Shown in pieces: positions 1-10,715 of a stretch of 64,000 nt of DNA (position 1 is its first letter; every line of letters starts with the position of its first letter). Both the position numbers and the translations under genes were made by a program. The notes below the pieces were generated by a model. The model had not been told where the DNA came from. It did not search any database and saw only the letters and a list, made by a program, of their open reading frames with translations. Origin of the DNA: Lachnospiraceae bacterium (lineage in GTDB: Bacteria > Bacillota > Clostridia > Lachnospirales > Lachnospiraceae); contig SVEN01000005.1 of the NCBI GenBank assembly GCA_015057365.1, positions 1-64,000 of the forward strand, read 5' to 3'.

Positions 1-52
1 ATACTCTATTATGTCTCTTTTTTGCGTTTAAACCGCCTTTAACTCTTGCCAT
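1..52 (-). CDS. rplT: 50S ribosomal protein L20, N-terminal fragment
   Basis: Only the first 17 codons lie in the window; they read MARVKGGLNAKKRHNRV, the usual L20 beginning. A GGAGG site precedes the ATG. It is the third gene of infC-rpmI-rplT, 27 bases after rpmI. L20 binds 23S rRNA early in 50S assembly. In Firmicutes it represses its own operon through the infC leader; here that is inference from the leader structure upstream of infC. Confidence 0.95.
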   Translation of the reverse strand, partial: MARVKGGLNAKKRHNRV

Positions 53-79
53 TCTGTTTTGCCTCCTTTACACCAAATC

Positions 80-277
80 TTAGAGATAAGGTAAAATCTT
101 CTTCATATTCTTTTCGTTCGTCTTATCGGTCATGGTAGCTTTTCTTAAATCTCTCTTCGTCTTGGAAGACTTCTTGGTTAAGATATGCTGCTTACCGGTC
201 TTCATTCTCTTTAACTTACCGGTTCCCGTCATTGTAAAACGCTTTGCTGCTGCCTTATTGGTCTTTAACTTCGGCAT
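80..277 (-). CDS. rpmI: 50S ribosomal protein L35
   Basis: The 65-residue basic protein begins [14 protein letters not shown] and carries the L35 features GTGKLKR and a Lys/Arg-rich C-terminus. The reading frame is open further upstream, but the ATG at 277 sits behind a good AAGGAGG site and matches the family start, so the shorter form is chosen. It lies between infC (82 bases upstream) and rplT, the standard order of this translation operon. It is a structural protein of the large ribosomal subunit. Confidence 0.97.
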   Translation of the reverse strand: MPKLKTNKAAAKRFTMTGTGKLKRMKTGKQHILTKKSSKTKRDLRKATMTDKTNEKNMKKILPYL

Positions 278-359
278 GGTGAATCCTCCTTCATGGTACG
301 GCAAACGCCGTAATAATAATTATCTGTCTGAAGCACAATACTGTGCGTTCATGCATCTT

Positions 360-866
360 TTACCGCTTCTCGGCAAGCACCATAATCATGCTTCTGCCTT
401 CTAACTTAGCCGGCTTCTCTACTACGGCAACATCGGAAAGCTTCTCAAAGAAGGAATCCAACACTTCCTTACCGGTTGCCATATGTGCCATCTCACGACC
501 GCGGAAACGAAGCGCAACCTTTACCTTATTGCCCTTCTCCACGAACTTACGTGCCTGATTTGCCTTGGTGGTCAAATCGTTCACATCGATATTCGGAGAC
601 AGATGAATCTCTTTTACTTCGGTTACTTTCTGCTTTTTCTTAGCTTCCTTCTCACGTCTTGCCTGCTCGTAACGGTACTTACCGTAATCGACAATCTTGC
701 ATACCGGCGGCTTTGCAGTCGGCGCAATCTTAACAAGGTCAAGATTGGCTTCCTTCGCCATCTTCAATGCATCCTTTGCAGACATGATACCAAGCTGTTC
801 GCCGTCTTCACCAACCAGACGGATCTCTTTGTCTCTGATTTGCTCGTTCAACATTAACTCGCTAAT
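360..866 (-). CDS. infC: Translation initiation factor IF-3, probable ATT start
   Basis: IF-3 binds the 30S subunit and checks start-codon selection. The protein has the N-domain motif LNEQIRDKEIRLV, the linker with KPPVCKIVDYGKYRYEQ, and the C-domain LSPNIDVNDL and RFRGREMAH. An in-frame ATG lies at 854, but it is 21 bases from the GGAGG at 876-880, too far for normal initiation. ATT at 864-866 is 9 bases from that site and gives the N-terminus (M)SELMLNEQ, 168 residues. AUU starts are the known basis of IF-3 autocontrol in other bacteria. The family and strand are certain; the ATT start is inferred from spacing. Confidence 0.93.
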   Translation of the reverse strand: MSELMLNEQIRDKEIRLVGEDGEQLGIMSAKDALKMAKEANLDLVKIAPTAKPPVCKIVDYGKYRYEQARREKEAKKKQKVTEVKEIHLSPNIDVNDLTTKANQARKFVEKGNKVKVALRFRGREMAHMATGKEVLDSFFEKLSDVAVVEKPAKLEGRSMIMVLAEKR

Positions 867-1066
867 GGTTTTGTACCTCCGTAATATAGTATGAGATAGT
901 TTGTTTCGTGTAGCCTCCGCACTTTATTCTTGCATAAAGAAAAGCGGATAATCACAGATTATCCGCCTAATAATCCCATCCTCGGGAAATCATCTTAACC
1001 AGACCTTTTTGCGGTACAATGTACGCGGAAGGTGAGAGCGGATACTCTGCTTTTTGCTTACACAGC
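867..1066 (-). promoter_or_regulatory. infC operon leader, L20-leader-like attenuator
   Basis: About 200 bases of transcribed leader separate the promoter from infC. A strong terminator hairpin sits at 936-966. Upstream in the RNA, around 1030-1036, the segment TATCCGC is complementary to GCGGATA in the 5' arm of that terminator, so a mutually exclusive antiterminator is possible. The position matches the L20 leader of Firmicutes, where L20 binding favours termination. No open reading frame of note is seen in the leader. Confidence 0.6.
936..966 (-). terminator. Attenuator terminator in infC leader
   Basis: A perfect 10 bp stem (GCGGATAATC / GATTATCCGC) with loop TGT is followed on the minus strand by TTTTCTTT. 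It lies about 70 bases upstream of infC, inside the leader, so it acts before the operon and not after a gene. Confidence 0.8.
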
Positions 1067-1072
1067 TCTTAA

Positions 1073-1101
1073 AGTATATCACGTGATTTCCGGGATGTCA
1101 A
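1073..1101 (-). promoter_or_regulatory. Promoter of infC-rpmI-rplT
   Basis: On the minus strand TTGACA (1096-1101) and TATACT (1073-1078) are separated by 17 bases. This is close to the sigma-A consensus and predicts transcription starting near 1066. Confidence 0.8.
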
Positions 1102-1225
1102 GAAGTTTTTTAAGTTTTTTCGCAACACGTCGTAAGCTGAAGTATTGCGGCATGCACAGATTGGAAGTTGTGACTGCAGCAAACTGAAAGTTTCAAGCTC
1201 CTTATAAATCATAACCGAACTCAAT

Positions 1226-1831
1226 CTACTTCGTTAAAACTTTCTTACAAAGCTTGTGAGTTCCACATTTAGGACATTTTAATTTACGTCTTGTTATAGT
1301 GTGATACGACATCACGTATTCCTTCATATCAGGTACGAAACGCTCTTTACATTCAGGACATTCAAACGCTCCCGCAGTCCTGTCAAGAATACAAGCAATC
1401 GCTATTCCAATAATAACGACAACAGTTCCTGACAAAATCAACACAATTCTCATCCATGTATCAATTTGAGCCAAACCTGAAATAATAAACAAAGGTAGTG
1501 CTGCTATGATTGCCAGCCATCCATACATTGCCGATAATAAAATCTTCTTTTTGTTCGCTTGTGCATCCTTTACTAAATTCACCATATTTTCCTCCGCTTT
1601 CTTTTTATAATCCACTTCTTGCAATCTTTCACCAGCCAAAAGTTCATTGACCGTAATTTCTAATTCATTGCAAAGTGGAAGTAACAATGATATTTCTGGA
1701 AACCCGTTGCCTCTTTCCCATTTCGAGATTGTTTTATCACTGATAGCAAGCTTATCTGCCAATTCTCGTTGTGTGTATTTTTTCGCTTTTCTTTCATCAG
1801 CAATAAATTTACCTATTTTAATTTGGTCCAT
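1226..1831 (-). CDS. XRE-family regulator with membrane segments and zinc ribbon
   Basis: The 201-residue protein starts with a Cro/C1-type helix-turn-helix (about residues 6-62, with TQRELADKLAISDKTISKWE). Two hydrophobic segments follow (about 98-120 and 128-150), then a four-cysteine zinc ribbon (C158, C161, C186, C189). A DNA-binding head joined to a membrane hairpin and a zinc knuckle suggests a membrane-tethered regulator, but its signal and targets are unknown. The ATG at 1831 is preceded by AGGAGG. An inverted repeat at 1911-1945 lies just upstream and could be its operator. Confidence 0.8.
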   Translation of the reverse strand: MDQIKIGKFIADERKAKKYTQRELADKLAISDKTISKWERGNGFPEISLLLPLCNELEITVNELLAGERLQEVDYKKKAEENMVNLVKDAQANKKKILLSAMYGWLAIIAALPLFIISGLAQIDTWMRIVLILSGTVVVIIGIAIACILDRTAGAFECPECKERFVPDMKEYVMSYHTITRRKLKCPKCGTHKLCKKVLTK

Positions 1832-1910
1832 AGGTTCGTGTCCTCCTTTCTGGATTCATTGTATAAATTCCTTCTTTATTTTCACACCCACGGGACGTAG
1901 AATATGGTGA

Positions 1911-1945
1911 ATTATAGCGGTTTCTACGCTTCGTAGAGTTATAAT
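1911..1945. promoter_or_regulatory. Inverted repeat upstream of the XRE gene
   Basis: Outer arms ATTATA / TATAAT enclose inner arms TCTACG / CGTAGA around CTT. It sits about 80 bases upstream of the XRE start and just after the isochorismatase stop. There is no T-run, so an operator is more likely than a terminator; this is inference. Confidence 0.4.
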
Positions 1946-1965
1946 TTACTTAAGAAAATTCAAAG

Positions 1966-2487
1966 TTATCGTTTCTTCATTTTCTGAATAGTTTCTTCAA
2001 CCGAAATACATTCTGCAAATCTTCCCGGCCACATAAATTCATTATAATATTTATAAGTTTTCTCTTTGTCCATATACGGATTATCAAAAGTAGTATTTGT
2101 TCCCTCTGGGATAATTACCTTGAGCCCCATTTCAAACGCAGACTTTATTGTGGCATCCATACAGAAGTTTGTTAATAATCCTACGACAACAACCGTATCT
2201 TCATCTTTAAGGTACTCCTTTAATCCAGTTCCTTGAAAAGCACTACTTACTGTCTTTATGTATCGTTTCTCGCCTTCTTGAGGATAGAACTCCTGATTGA
2301 TTTCAAATTCAGCATCATCCTTTGAAAAACCGGTTCCCGGTCCATCATCATGTTGCACATAAATAACTTCTATGTTATTCTCGCGAGCTGCTTCTATAAC
2401 CTTTTTTGTTCCGTTAACAAATCTCTCATAACAATATAGATCTTTATTTGTAAGCCAAATCTGTGCATCTATCACAAGTAAAACCAT
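1966..2487 (-). CDS. Isochorismatase-family cysteine hydrolase
   Basis: The 173-residue protein has the isochorismatase/nicotinamidase fold with the expected catalytic set D7 (VIDAQ), K78 and C109 (LLTNFCMDATI). The residue before the cysteine region (GLLTNFC) fits the family, which hydrolyses C-N or vinyl-ether bonds in small molecules. The substrate cannot be read from sequence; nicotinamidase metal ligands are not obvious, so a generic name is kept. It starts at an ATG with GGAGG and stands alone between the XRE gene and galK. Confidence 0.85.
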   Translation of the reverse strand: MVLLVIDAQIWLTNKDLYCYERFVNGTKKVIEAARENNIEVIYVQHDDGPGTGFSKDDAEFEINQEFYPQEGEKRYIKTVSSAFQGTGLKEYLKDEDTVVVVGLLTNFCMDATIKSAFEMGLKVIIPEGTNTTFDNPYMDKEKTYKYYNEFMWPGRFAECISVEETIQKMKKR

Positions 2488-2610
2488 ATATTATCCTCCA
2501 TCAACTTCAAAGTTTCTTCTCTATTCCGCCATGCACTCATTCGGACTCCTACGCCTCCCTACGTGATACTTCCTCGTGTACACGTCACCGTATACAGCAA
2601 AGCTGAATAA

Positions 2611-2646
2611 AATGTAAAAGGCCGGAAACCGCCATCGTTCCAGCCT
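2611..2646 (-). terminator. Terminator after galK
   Basis: On the minus strand arms AGGCTGGAA and TTCCGGCCT (one T-G pair) close a loop of about 10 bases, followed by TTTTACATTTTATT. It lies 36 bases past the galK stop. Confidence 0.7.
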
Positions 2647-2681
2647 CGCATTTCTTATTTTAACATTCCCTTACTCTTCTG

Positions 2682-3965
2682 TCAAACCGTCACCTCCACG
2701 CCTCCTACCGGCCGTATCCGAAACACATAGCAGGCTCCTTCACCGAACACCCGCTCCATTTCTGCCGCATACTCCTCCGCCAGGGAGGTCGGCACAAAGG
2801 CCTGTATCGTCCCCGCAAAGCCGCCGCCGTGGACACGTACCGCACCTTTCCCTTTCAGAATGCGTTTGCTTACCGCTACCCCCAGAGGAATGGCCTGTTC
2901 TGTCGGTGCGGAAGTGGAATATAAATTCTGAAGCAATGCTTCCGAGGAATCTCCCGACTCTTGTACAAGCGAAAGAAACTTCTCCGCATCTCCCTCCCGT
3001 AAGGCTTCCGCCTCTTCTTTTGCCCGGCGATTATCTCCAAAGAAATGCATCGCTCGAAGTACCGCACGGTCGGAGCAAGTCTTTCGCAGATTCGGAAGCT
3101 CTCTGTAAAAGTCCGCTTCGTCTACCTGACGCAAATATCCCTTCCCGAAGTAAGCCGCCACCGACTCCATCTCCTCACGGACCGCCACATAATCCGGCGT
3201 CAGATTCACATGACTTCCGCCGGTATCCGTCACACAAATGCAATACCCGGCTTGTTCAAAATCAAAAGCAAAGGGCTCAATCACAGGTACTCCCGTATCT
3301 GCAAAGTCAATAAATACCAGACCTCCCACGGAGCTTGCCATCTGGTCCATGAGACCGCACTTCTTCCCGAAATACACATTTTCCGCATACTGACCGATTT
3401 TCGCAATTTCTACCGCACCGGCCTGTCCCTTGTTATAATGAAGGTCAATAATGGTGCCGATTAATGTCTCAAAGGCCGCCGAAGAGGAAATGCCGCTGCC
3501 GGAAAGCACATCGGAAGTACAATATAAGTCAAAACCGCCCACCTGTACCCCAAGAGCCGCAAACCGCGCCACAATGCCCCGCACAATGGCCGCAGATCCT
3601 TTTTCTTCTTCCTGTACCGACAAATCGGACAATTCCACGGTAAACGGACGGTACCCTTCGGAGCATACGCGAATGACTCCGTCCTCATGGAATGCCACTA
3701 CACCTAGCACATCCAACTGTACCGCTGCCGCCAGCACGCAACCGTGCTGGTGATCCGTATGATTGCCTCCGATTTCGGTTCTCCCCGGTGCGGAGTATAA
3801 CAAAACCTCCTCCCGTCCCGGGTAAACTTCCGTAAACCGTGCAACCGCCTTTTCATACCGCGCCTTCTGTGCCAAAAGTACTTCCTTCTTGGTACCGTAT
3901 AATCTTTCAAATATCGGCAGAAATGCATCCTGTGCAAGCTTTTGTTTTAATTCTTCTATGTTCAT
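2682..3965 (-). CDS. galK: Galactokinase
   Basis: Galactokinase phosphorylates galactose at C1 in the Leloir pathway. The 427-residue GHMP-kinase has the substrate motif GRTEIGGNHTDHQHG at residues 61-75, the variant typical of Clostridia, and the ATP loop SGSGISSSAA near 165. The frame is open to 4028, inside lacZ, but the ATG at 3965 has a GAGG site at the right spacing and gives the family N-terminus, so it is preferred. It lies 49 bases downstream of lacZ in the same direction, which suits release of galactose from lactose. No galT or galE is in the window. Confidence 0.93.
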   Translation of the reverse strand: MNIEELKQKLAQDAFLPIFERLYGTKKEVLLAQKARYEKAVARFTEVYPGREEVLLYSAPGRTEIGGNHTDHQHGCVLAAAVQLDVLGVVAFHEDGVIRVCSEGYRPFTVELSDLSVQEEEKGSAAIVRGIVARFAALGVQVGGFDLYCTSDVLSGSGISSSAAFETLIGTIIDLHYNKGQAGAVEIAKIGQYAENVYFGKKCGLMDQMASSVGGLVFIDFADTGVPVIEPFAFDFEQAGYCICVTDTGGSHVNLTPDYVAVREEMESVAAYFGKGYLRQVDEADFYRELPNLRKTCSDRAVLRAMHFFGDNRRAKEEAEALREGDAEKFLSLVQESGDSSEALLQNLYSTSAPTEQAIPLGVAVSKRILKGKGAVRVHGGGFAGTIQAFVPTSLAEEYAAEMERVFGEGACYVFRIRPVGGVEVTV

Positions 3966-4014
3966 TCTCTCGTTCCTCTTCCTTCCGATTCCTGTTTTCA
4001 GTATACCACTGATT

Positions 4015-7128
<3,114 letters not shown>

Positions 7129-7255
7129 TTACCACACTCTTTTATAAAAGAACATAAACGCAATATACCAAAACATGCACAAAATGATACAAATGACCTT
7201 GCATTTTCATCCATATAAGTGCATAATAAAAGTAACAAAACCTCGGAGGAAACCC

Positions 7256-8122
7256 ATGTATACAAATGCTGCATACCTTCACGATTCATTTACGGACCTT
7301 ATAGACTTAAGTAAACCTCTCATTGTCACCTGCTGCGGATGTTACCGCATCCATACCATGCCTGTCTTTCTTACGGAGCGTCCACAAGGCCGCATGGACT
7401 ACCAGCTTTTGTACATTGCTTCCGGCAAGGCCCACTTTTTTATTCAGGGGCGGGAGCATGTGATTAACGAAGGCTCCATGGTTCTTTATCATCCCGGGGA
7501 AGCACAAAAATATTTCTATTGCGCGTCTGACAAAACCGAGGTTTACTGGATTCACTTTACCGGCTCCGAGGTAGCATCGCTTCTTTCCGGTTACGGACTT
7601 ACCGAAGCGGAGCATATATTTTATACCGGTACTTCTCCGAACTACCCTCAATTGTTTCGTCAAATCATTCAGGAGCTCCAACTTTGCCGACCGAATTACG
7701 AAGATCTCCTGTCCCTGTATTTACAACATATTTTTCTTCTGATAAACCGTTCCGTGAAGGAAGAACAAAAAACAGGCAGCGACATTCGAAACGAAATCGA
7801 ACGCGCTACCCATTATTTCAATGAACACTATTCTGCTGAAATCAGTATCGAGGAGTACGCCAAATCCAGACATTTCAGCACTTGCTGGTTCATCCGTAAC
7901 TTCAAACAAATTTTAAAGGTTACTCCGATGCAATATATTCTATCCTTGCGAATGATGAATGCGCAAAACCTGTTGGAAAACACAGACTATACCATCACCG
8001 AAATCGCGGAATCCATAGGCTACGACAATCCGTTATATTTTAGCCGTCTGTTTCATAAACATACCGGATTAGCGCCTTCCGCCTATCGAAAGCTGCGCAG
8101 AGAACACCTATTTCACCCTTAA
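7256..8122 (+). CDS. AraC-family transcriptional regulator
   Basis: The 288-residue protein has an N-terminal cupin-like sugar-sensing domain (GKAHFFIQGREHVINEGSMV region) and a C-terminal pair of helix-turn-helices ending with the AraC signature IAESIGYDNPLYFSRLFHKHTG. A longer open frame starts at 7175, but the ATG at 7256 follows CGGAGGAAACCC and is chosen. It is divergent from lacZ across 163 bases, so it probably activates lacZ-galK in response to a galactoside. Its stop overlaps the stop of the convergent NlpC gene. Confidence 0.9.
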   Translation: MYTNAAYLHDSFTDLIDLSKPLIVTCCGCYRIHTMPVFLTERPQGRMDYQLLYIASGKAHFFIQGREHVINEGSMVLYHPGEAQKYFYCASDKTEVYWIHFTGSEVASLLSGYGLTEAEHIFYTGTSPNYPQLFRQIIQELQLCRPNYEDLLSLYLQHIFLLINRSVKEEQKTGSDIRNEIERATHYFNEHYSAEISIEEYAKSRHFSTCWFIRNFKQILKVTPMQYILSLRMMNAQNLLENTDYTITEIAESIGYDNPLYFSRLFHKHTGLAPSAYRKLRREHLFHP

Positions 8123-9339
8123 TAAATTACTCTCTTTGCGCTATGCGGCGTCCTGTAATTATACTTGGAAATAATCACACCTGTCTCATAACTGGAGGCA
8201 TGCACCACCTTACCGTCACCGATATACATAGCCACATGATCCACTCTTCCGCCGGACGCATAAAATATCAAATCTCCTGCCTTCAGATTAGAGGCATTCG
8301 GCGTCACGGACAATAAACTCTTGCTGGCTGCCATATCTCTGGAAACACGCGGCAAAGTATAGCCGTACTTTTTATAGGATGCATAACATAAGCCGGAGCA
8401 ATCCACACCGGACTTCATATTGGTACCGCCCCAGACATAATCGACTCCCACGGCGGTCTTTGCGTAATCCGCCACCTGTTTTGCCTTATCTCTCTTGGCT
8501 TGTTCGATGGCTGCTTTCTTTGCCTCTTCTGCCTTTTTCGCTGCTTCTTCCGCTGCTTTTTTCTCTGCTGCGATTCTCTCTTTTTCCTCCGCAAGAGTCT
8601 CTCCGTACTTCGGCTCACCGGTAACCTTTACATAGGTCGTGTACACATACCCGGTCTTCGTCTGTCCGTTCTCGGTAAAACGAATCTTCGTCCATTCCTT
8701 ACCCCGTTCCAAAAGTTCTGCGGTATCTCCCTTATGGAAGGTATCAAGCACTTTATAACCGGTACCGGCTCCGGAACGCACATTTAACACATTTGCCGTC
8801 ACTTCCACCTTCGGTGCATACTTCTTTGCAATCGCAGCCTCCGCATCATCTCCCAAAAGCAAATAATCCTTCACTACATAACCGGTTACATTCCCTGAAT
8901 TCACATACACCCAGTTGCCTTCTTCTTCAATTACCGTAGCCACACAGTCGGCATACAGCTTTCCTACTACCTCCGATGATGTAGTGCTGCTTTTTCTGAC
9001 ATTGACATAATTGCTCACATTTGCAAATACCCTTGTTCCGCTCAGTCCTCTCACTCTGGCAAAAAGCACGATTTCCTCACCGGACTCTTCCGCCTCGGCA
9101 ATCTTTTGTAATACTTCTCCGCCGATATCCTCCAAGCCTTCTATGTACGAATGCTCCGCTCCTACACATCTCCAGATTTCCTTTATACTTAATAACGAAG
9201 ACTGCGCCTGTGGCAACTCCTGCGTCGTCAACAAATTCTGTTGCGCATTTGCCACACTTACATCTCCCGTATTTATTATTCCTACAATTGCTGCCGCGCC
9301 CACACACAGCAGTATTCTTTTACATTTTCGACTACCCAT
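8119..9339 (-). CDS. Secreted SH3b-NlpC/P60 cell-wall hydrolase
   Basis: The 406-residue protein starts with a signal peptide (hydrophobic core about 9-22, cleavage probably after VANA). Two bacterial SH3 domains follow (about 100-160 and 175-240), then a Lys/Glu/Ala-rich helical linker (about 245-290), then an NlpC/P60 domain with C314 in DCSGLCY, H368 in RVDHVAMY and H380. Such enzymes cut D-Glu-diamino-acid bonds in peptidoglycan stems. Its promoter overlaps the trxB terminator, and TGTTACAAA repeats lie just after the -10. The reading frame and family are certain; the exact bond cleaved is inferred. Confidence 0.93.
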   Translation of the reverse strand: MGSRKCKRILLCVGAAAIVGIINTGDVSVANAQQNLLTTQELPQAQSSLLSIKEIWRCVGAEHSYIEGLEDIGGEVLQKIAEAEESGEEIVLFARVRGLSGTRVFANVSNYVNVRKSSTTSSEVVGKLYADCVATVIEEEGNWVYVNSGNVTGYVVKDYLLLGDDAEAAIAKKYAPKVEVTANVLNVRSGAGTGYKVLDTFHKGDTAELLERGKEWTKIRFTENGQTKTGYVYTTYVKVTGEPKYGETLAEEKERIAAEKKAAEEAAKKAEEAKKAAIEQAKRDKAKQVADYAKTAVGVDYVWGGTNMKSGVDCSGLCYASYKKYGYTLPRVSRDMAASKSLLSVTPNASNLKAGDLIFYASGGRVDHVAMYIGDGKVVHASSYETGVIISKYNYRTPHSAKRVIY

Positions 9340-9358
9340 ACAACGCCTCCCTTATAAA

Positions 9359-9387
9359 TGTTACAAATTTGTTACAAACTTGTAACA
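9359..9387. promoter_or_regulatory. Three TGTTACAAA half-sites (putative operator)
   Basis: TGTTACAAA occurs at 9359-9367 and 9369-9378 with TTGTAACA completing an inverted repeat to 9387. The block covers roughly +1 to +30 of the NlpC/P60 promoter, where a bound repressor would block transcription. The binding protein is unknown. Confidence 0.5.
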
Positions 9388-9389
9388 TG

Positions 9390-9418
9390 ATTATAACAAA
9401 CCCCGTGGTTTTTGTCAA
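9390..9418 (-). promoter_or_regulatory. Promoter of the NlpC/P60 gene
   Basis: Minus-strand TTGACA (9413-9418) and TATAAT (9390-9395), both exact consensus, are 17 bases apart. The -35 lies in the loop of the trxB terminator hairpin. Confidence 0.85.
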
Positions 9419-9428
9419 CCTACGGGGG
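9396..9428 (-). terminator. Terminator after trxB, overlapping the next promoter
   Basis: On the minus strand CCCCGT-A-GGTT pairs with AACC-ACGGGG around GACAAA, followed by TTTGTTATAAT. It lies about 47 bases past the trxB stop. The loop contains most of the -35 of the following gene. Confidence 0.6.
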
Positions 9429-9474
9429 TGTCCAATTTTTTCCTATTCCATTCTCTTCCGAAACTGTAATACAT

Positions 9475-10383
9475 TTACCGCTCGTTCAAATATGCTTCGA
9501 TTTCATAAATCGCAGTCGCACCGTCTGCCGCCGCGGTTACCACCTGACGCAAATGCTTGGTACGCAAATCCCCCGCCGCAAATACACCCGGAACATCCGC
9601 GCGACAATCCTCTCCCGCTATCACGTAGCCGGAAGCATCCAAAGATACCAGTCCTTGTAGCAATTCGGAGTTCGGAAGCATTCCGACTGCCACAAACACA
9701 CCGGAAACCGGCAATTCTCTCTCCCCCGTCTCCGTATTTACGACAAGGCGCTCTACCTTTCCGGCTCCTTCGATTCTTGCCGGCGTAGCCTTCACCACAA
9801 ACTCAACATTTTCACAGGCACGCAAACGATTCACCAATGTCTTTGCCGCACGAAACTCATCTCTGCGATGTACCAGATATACCTTTTTACAAATGCGGGC
9901 CAGGAATATGGCATCCTCAATCGCCACATCGCCTCCGCCTATCACCGCTACCTCTTTGCCACGGAAAAAGGCGCCGTCACAGGTAGCACAATAGGACACA
10001 CCGCTGCCGGCGAACTCTGCCTCTCCCGGCACCCCAAGGGTTCTGTGCTTTGCTCCGGTTGCAAATAACACGGTCTTCGCAGAATACGTCTCCCCATCCT
10101 CTAAGGAAATCAAAAATCTTTCCTCATTCTTTTCTACCTTCACAACTTTACCGTCCCGGAACTTCACTCCACAGGCATCACAATGCTCACGAAACTTCAT
10201 GGCCAATTCAAAACCGCCGATTCCTTTCAAGCCCGGATAGTTGTCCACCTCCGACGTGTTTACAATCTGTCCGCCGCTCATCAGGCCGCTCTCCAATACC
10301 AAATGGGAAAGCTCCGCTCTTGCCGCGTAAATACCAGCCGCCATACCTGCCGGCCCTGCACCGATAATCATTGTATCTAACAT
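9475..10383 (-). CDS. trxB: Thioredoxin reductase (FAD/NADPH)
   Basis: The 302-residue flavoprotein transfers electrons from NADPH to thioredoxin. It has the FAD motif GAGPAG (8-13), the redox pair C132-A-T-C135 followed by DGAFF, and the NADPH motif GGGDVAIEDA. A C-terminal GVFAAGDLRT binds FAD. The length is normal for the bacterial low-molecular-weight type. It has an AGAGG site before the ATG. A 12-base palindrome GCGCTATAGCGC lies 15 bases upstream. No thioredoxin gene is adjacent. Confidence 0.95.
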   Translation of the reverse strand: MLDTMIIGAGPAGMAAGIYAARAELSHLVLESGLMSGGQIVNTSEVDNYPGLKGIGGFELAMKFREHCDACGVKFRDGKVVKVEKNEERFLISLEDGETYSAKTVLFATGAKHRTLGVPGEAEFAGSGVSYCATCDGAFFRGKEVAVIGGGDVAIEDAIFLARICKKVYLVHRRDEFRAAKTLVNRLRACENVEFVVKATPARIEGAGKVERLVVNTETGERELPVSGVFVAVGMLPNSELLQGLVSLDASGYVIAGEDCRADVPGVFAAGDLRTKHLRQVVTAAADGATAIYEIEAYLNER

Positions 10384-10397
10384 AAAAACCTCTTTCC

Positions 10398-10409
10398 GCG
10401 CTATAGCGC
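10398..10409. promoter_or_regulatory. Palindrome GCGCTATAGCGC between trxB and the YjfB-like gene
   Basis: A perfect 12-base palindrome lies between the divergent genes, upstream of the YjfB-like gene's -35 and 15 bases before the trxB start. It may be an operator for either gene; no binding protein can be named. Confidence 0.3.
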
Positions 10410-10415
10410 TTTTTC

Positions 10416-10444
10416 TTGCTTTTTTTACATTATTATGGTATACT
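10416..10444 (+). promoter_or_regulatory. Promoter of the YjfB-like gene
   Basis: TTGCTT (10416-10421) and TATACT (10439-10444) are 17 bases apart, about 60 bases upstream of the start codon. Confidence 0.6.
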
Positions 10445-10502
10445 GTTTATAGAAACAAACCGTTCTGTACGTGTTCCGTTACAGAAGAAAGGAGGATGCC
10501 TT

Positions 10503-10679
10503 ATGGATATTGCAGCACTTTCGATGCAAGCCTCTGCATTACAGGCTTCCGATATGGTCGGTGTTGCGGTTTTCAAGAAAACTCTTGAGACCATCGAAGG
10601 CACCGGAGAAAACATGATTAAGATGATGGAACAATCGGTTCAGCCGAATTTGGGCCAGAACATCGATATTCGTGTGTAA
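10503..10679 (+). CDS. YjfB-like putative motility protein
   Basis: The 58-residue protein begins MDIAALSM and ends in LGQNIDIRV. This matches my knowledge of the short YjfB family, described as putative motility proteins in Firmicutes; the molecular role is unknown. It has no membrane segment. The frame is open upstream to 10416, but the ATG at 10503 follows AAAGGAGG at good spacing. It is monocistronic, with its own promoter and terminator, divergent from trxB. The flagellar genes at 17-20 kb make a motility role plausible. Confidence 0.8.
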   Translation: MDIAALSMQASALQASDMVGVAVFKKTLETIEGTGENMIKMMEQSVQPNLGQNIDIRV

Positions 10680-10705
10680 GCTCATGCTACGGCATGGGCT
10701 TTTTC
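10680..10705 (+). terminator. Terminator of the YjfB-like gene
   Basis: Arms GCTCATGC and GCATGGGC close the loop TACG and are followed by TTTTTCTTTG. It begins right after the stop codon. Confidence 0.8.
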
Positions 10706-10715
10706 TTTGTCTTTT

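Noticed and set aside
9021..9788. Plus-strand 255-codon frame
   Set aside because: It runs antisense through the NlpC/P60 start, two promoters and the end of trxB; residue composition is Pro/Leu/His-rich as expected of a shadow frame.
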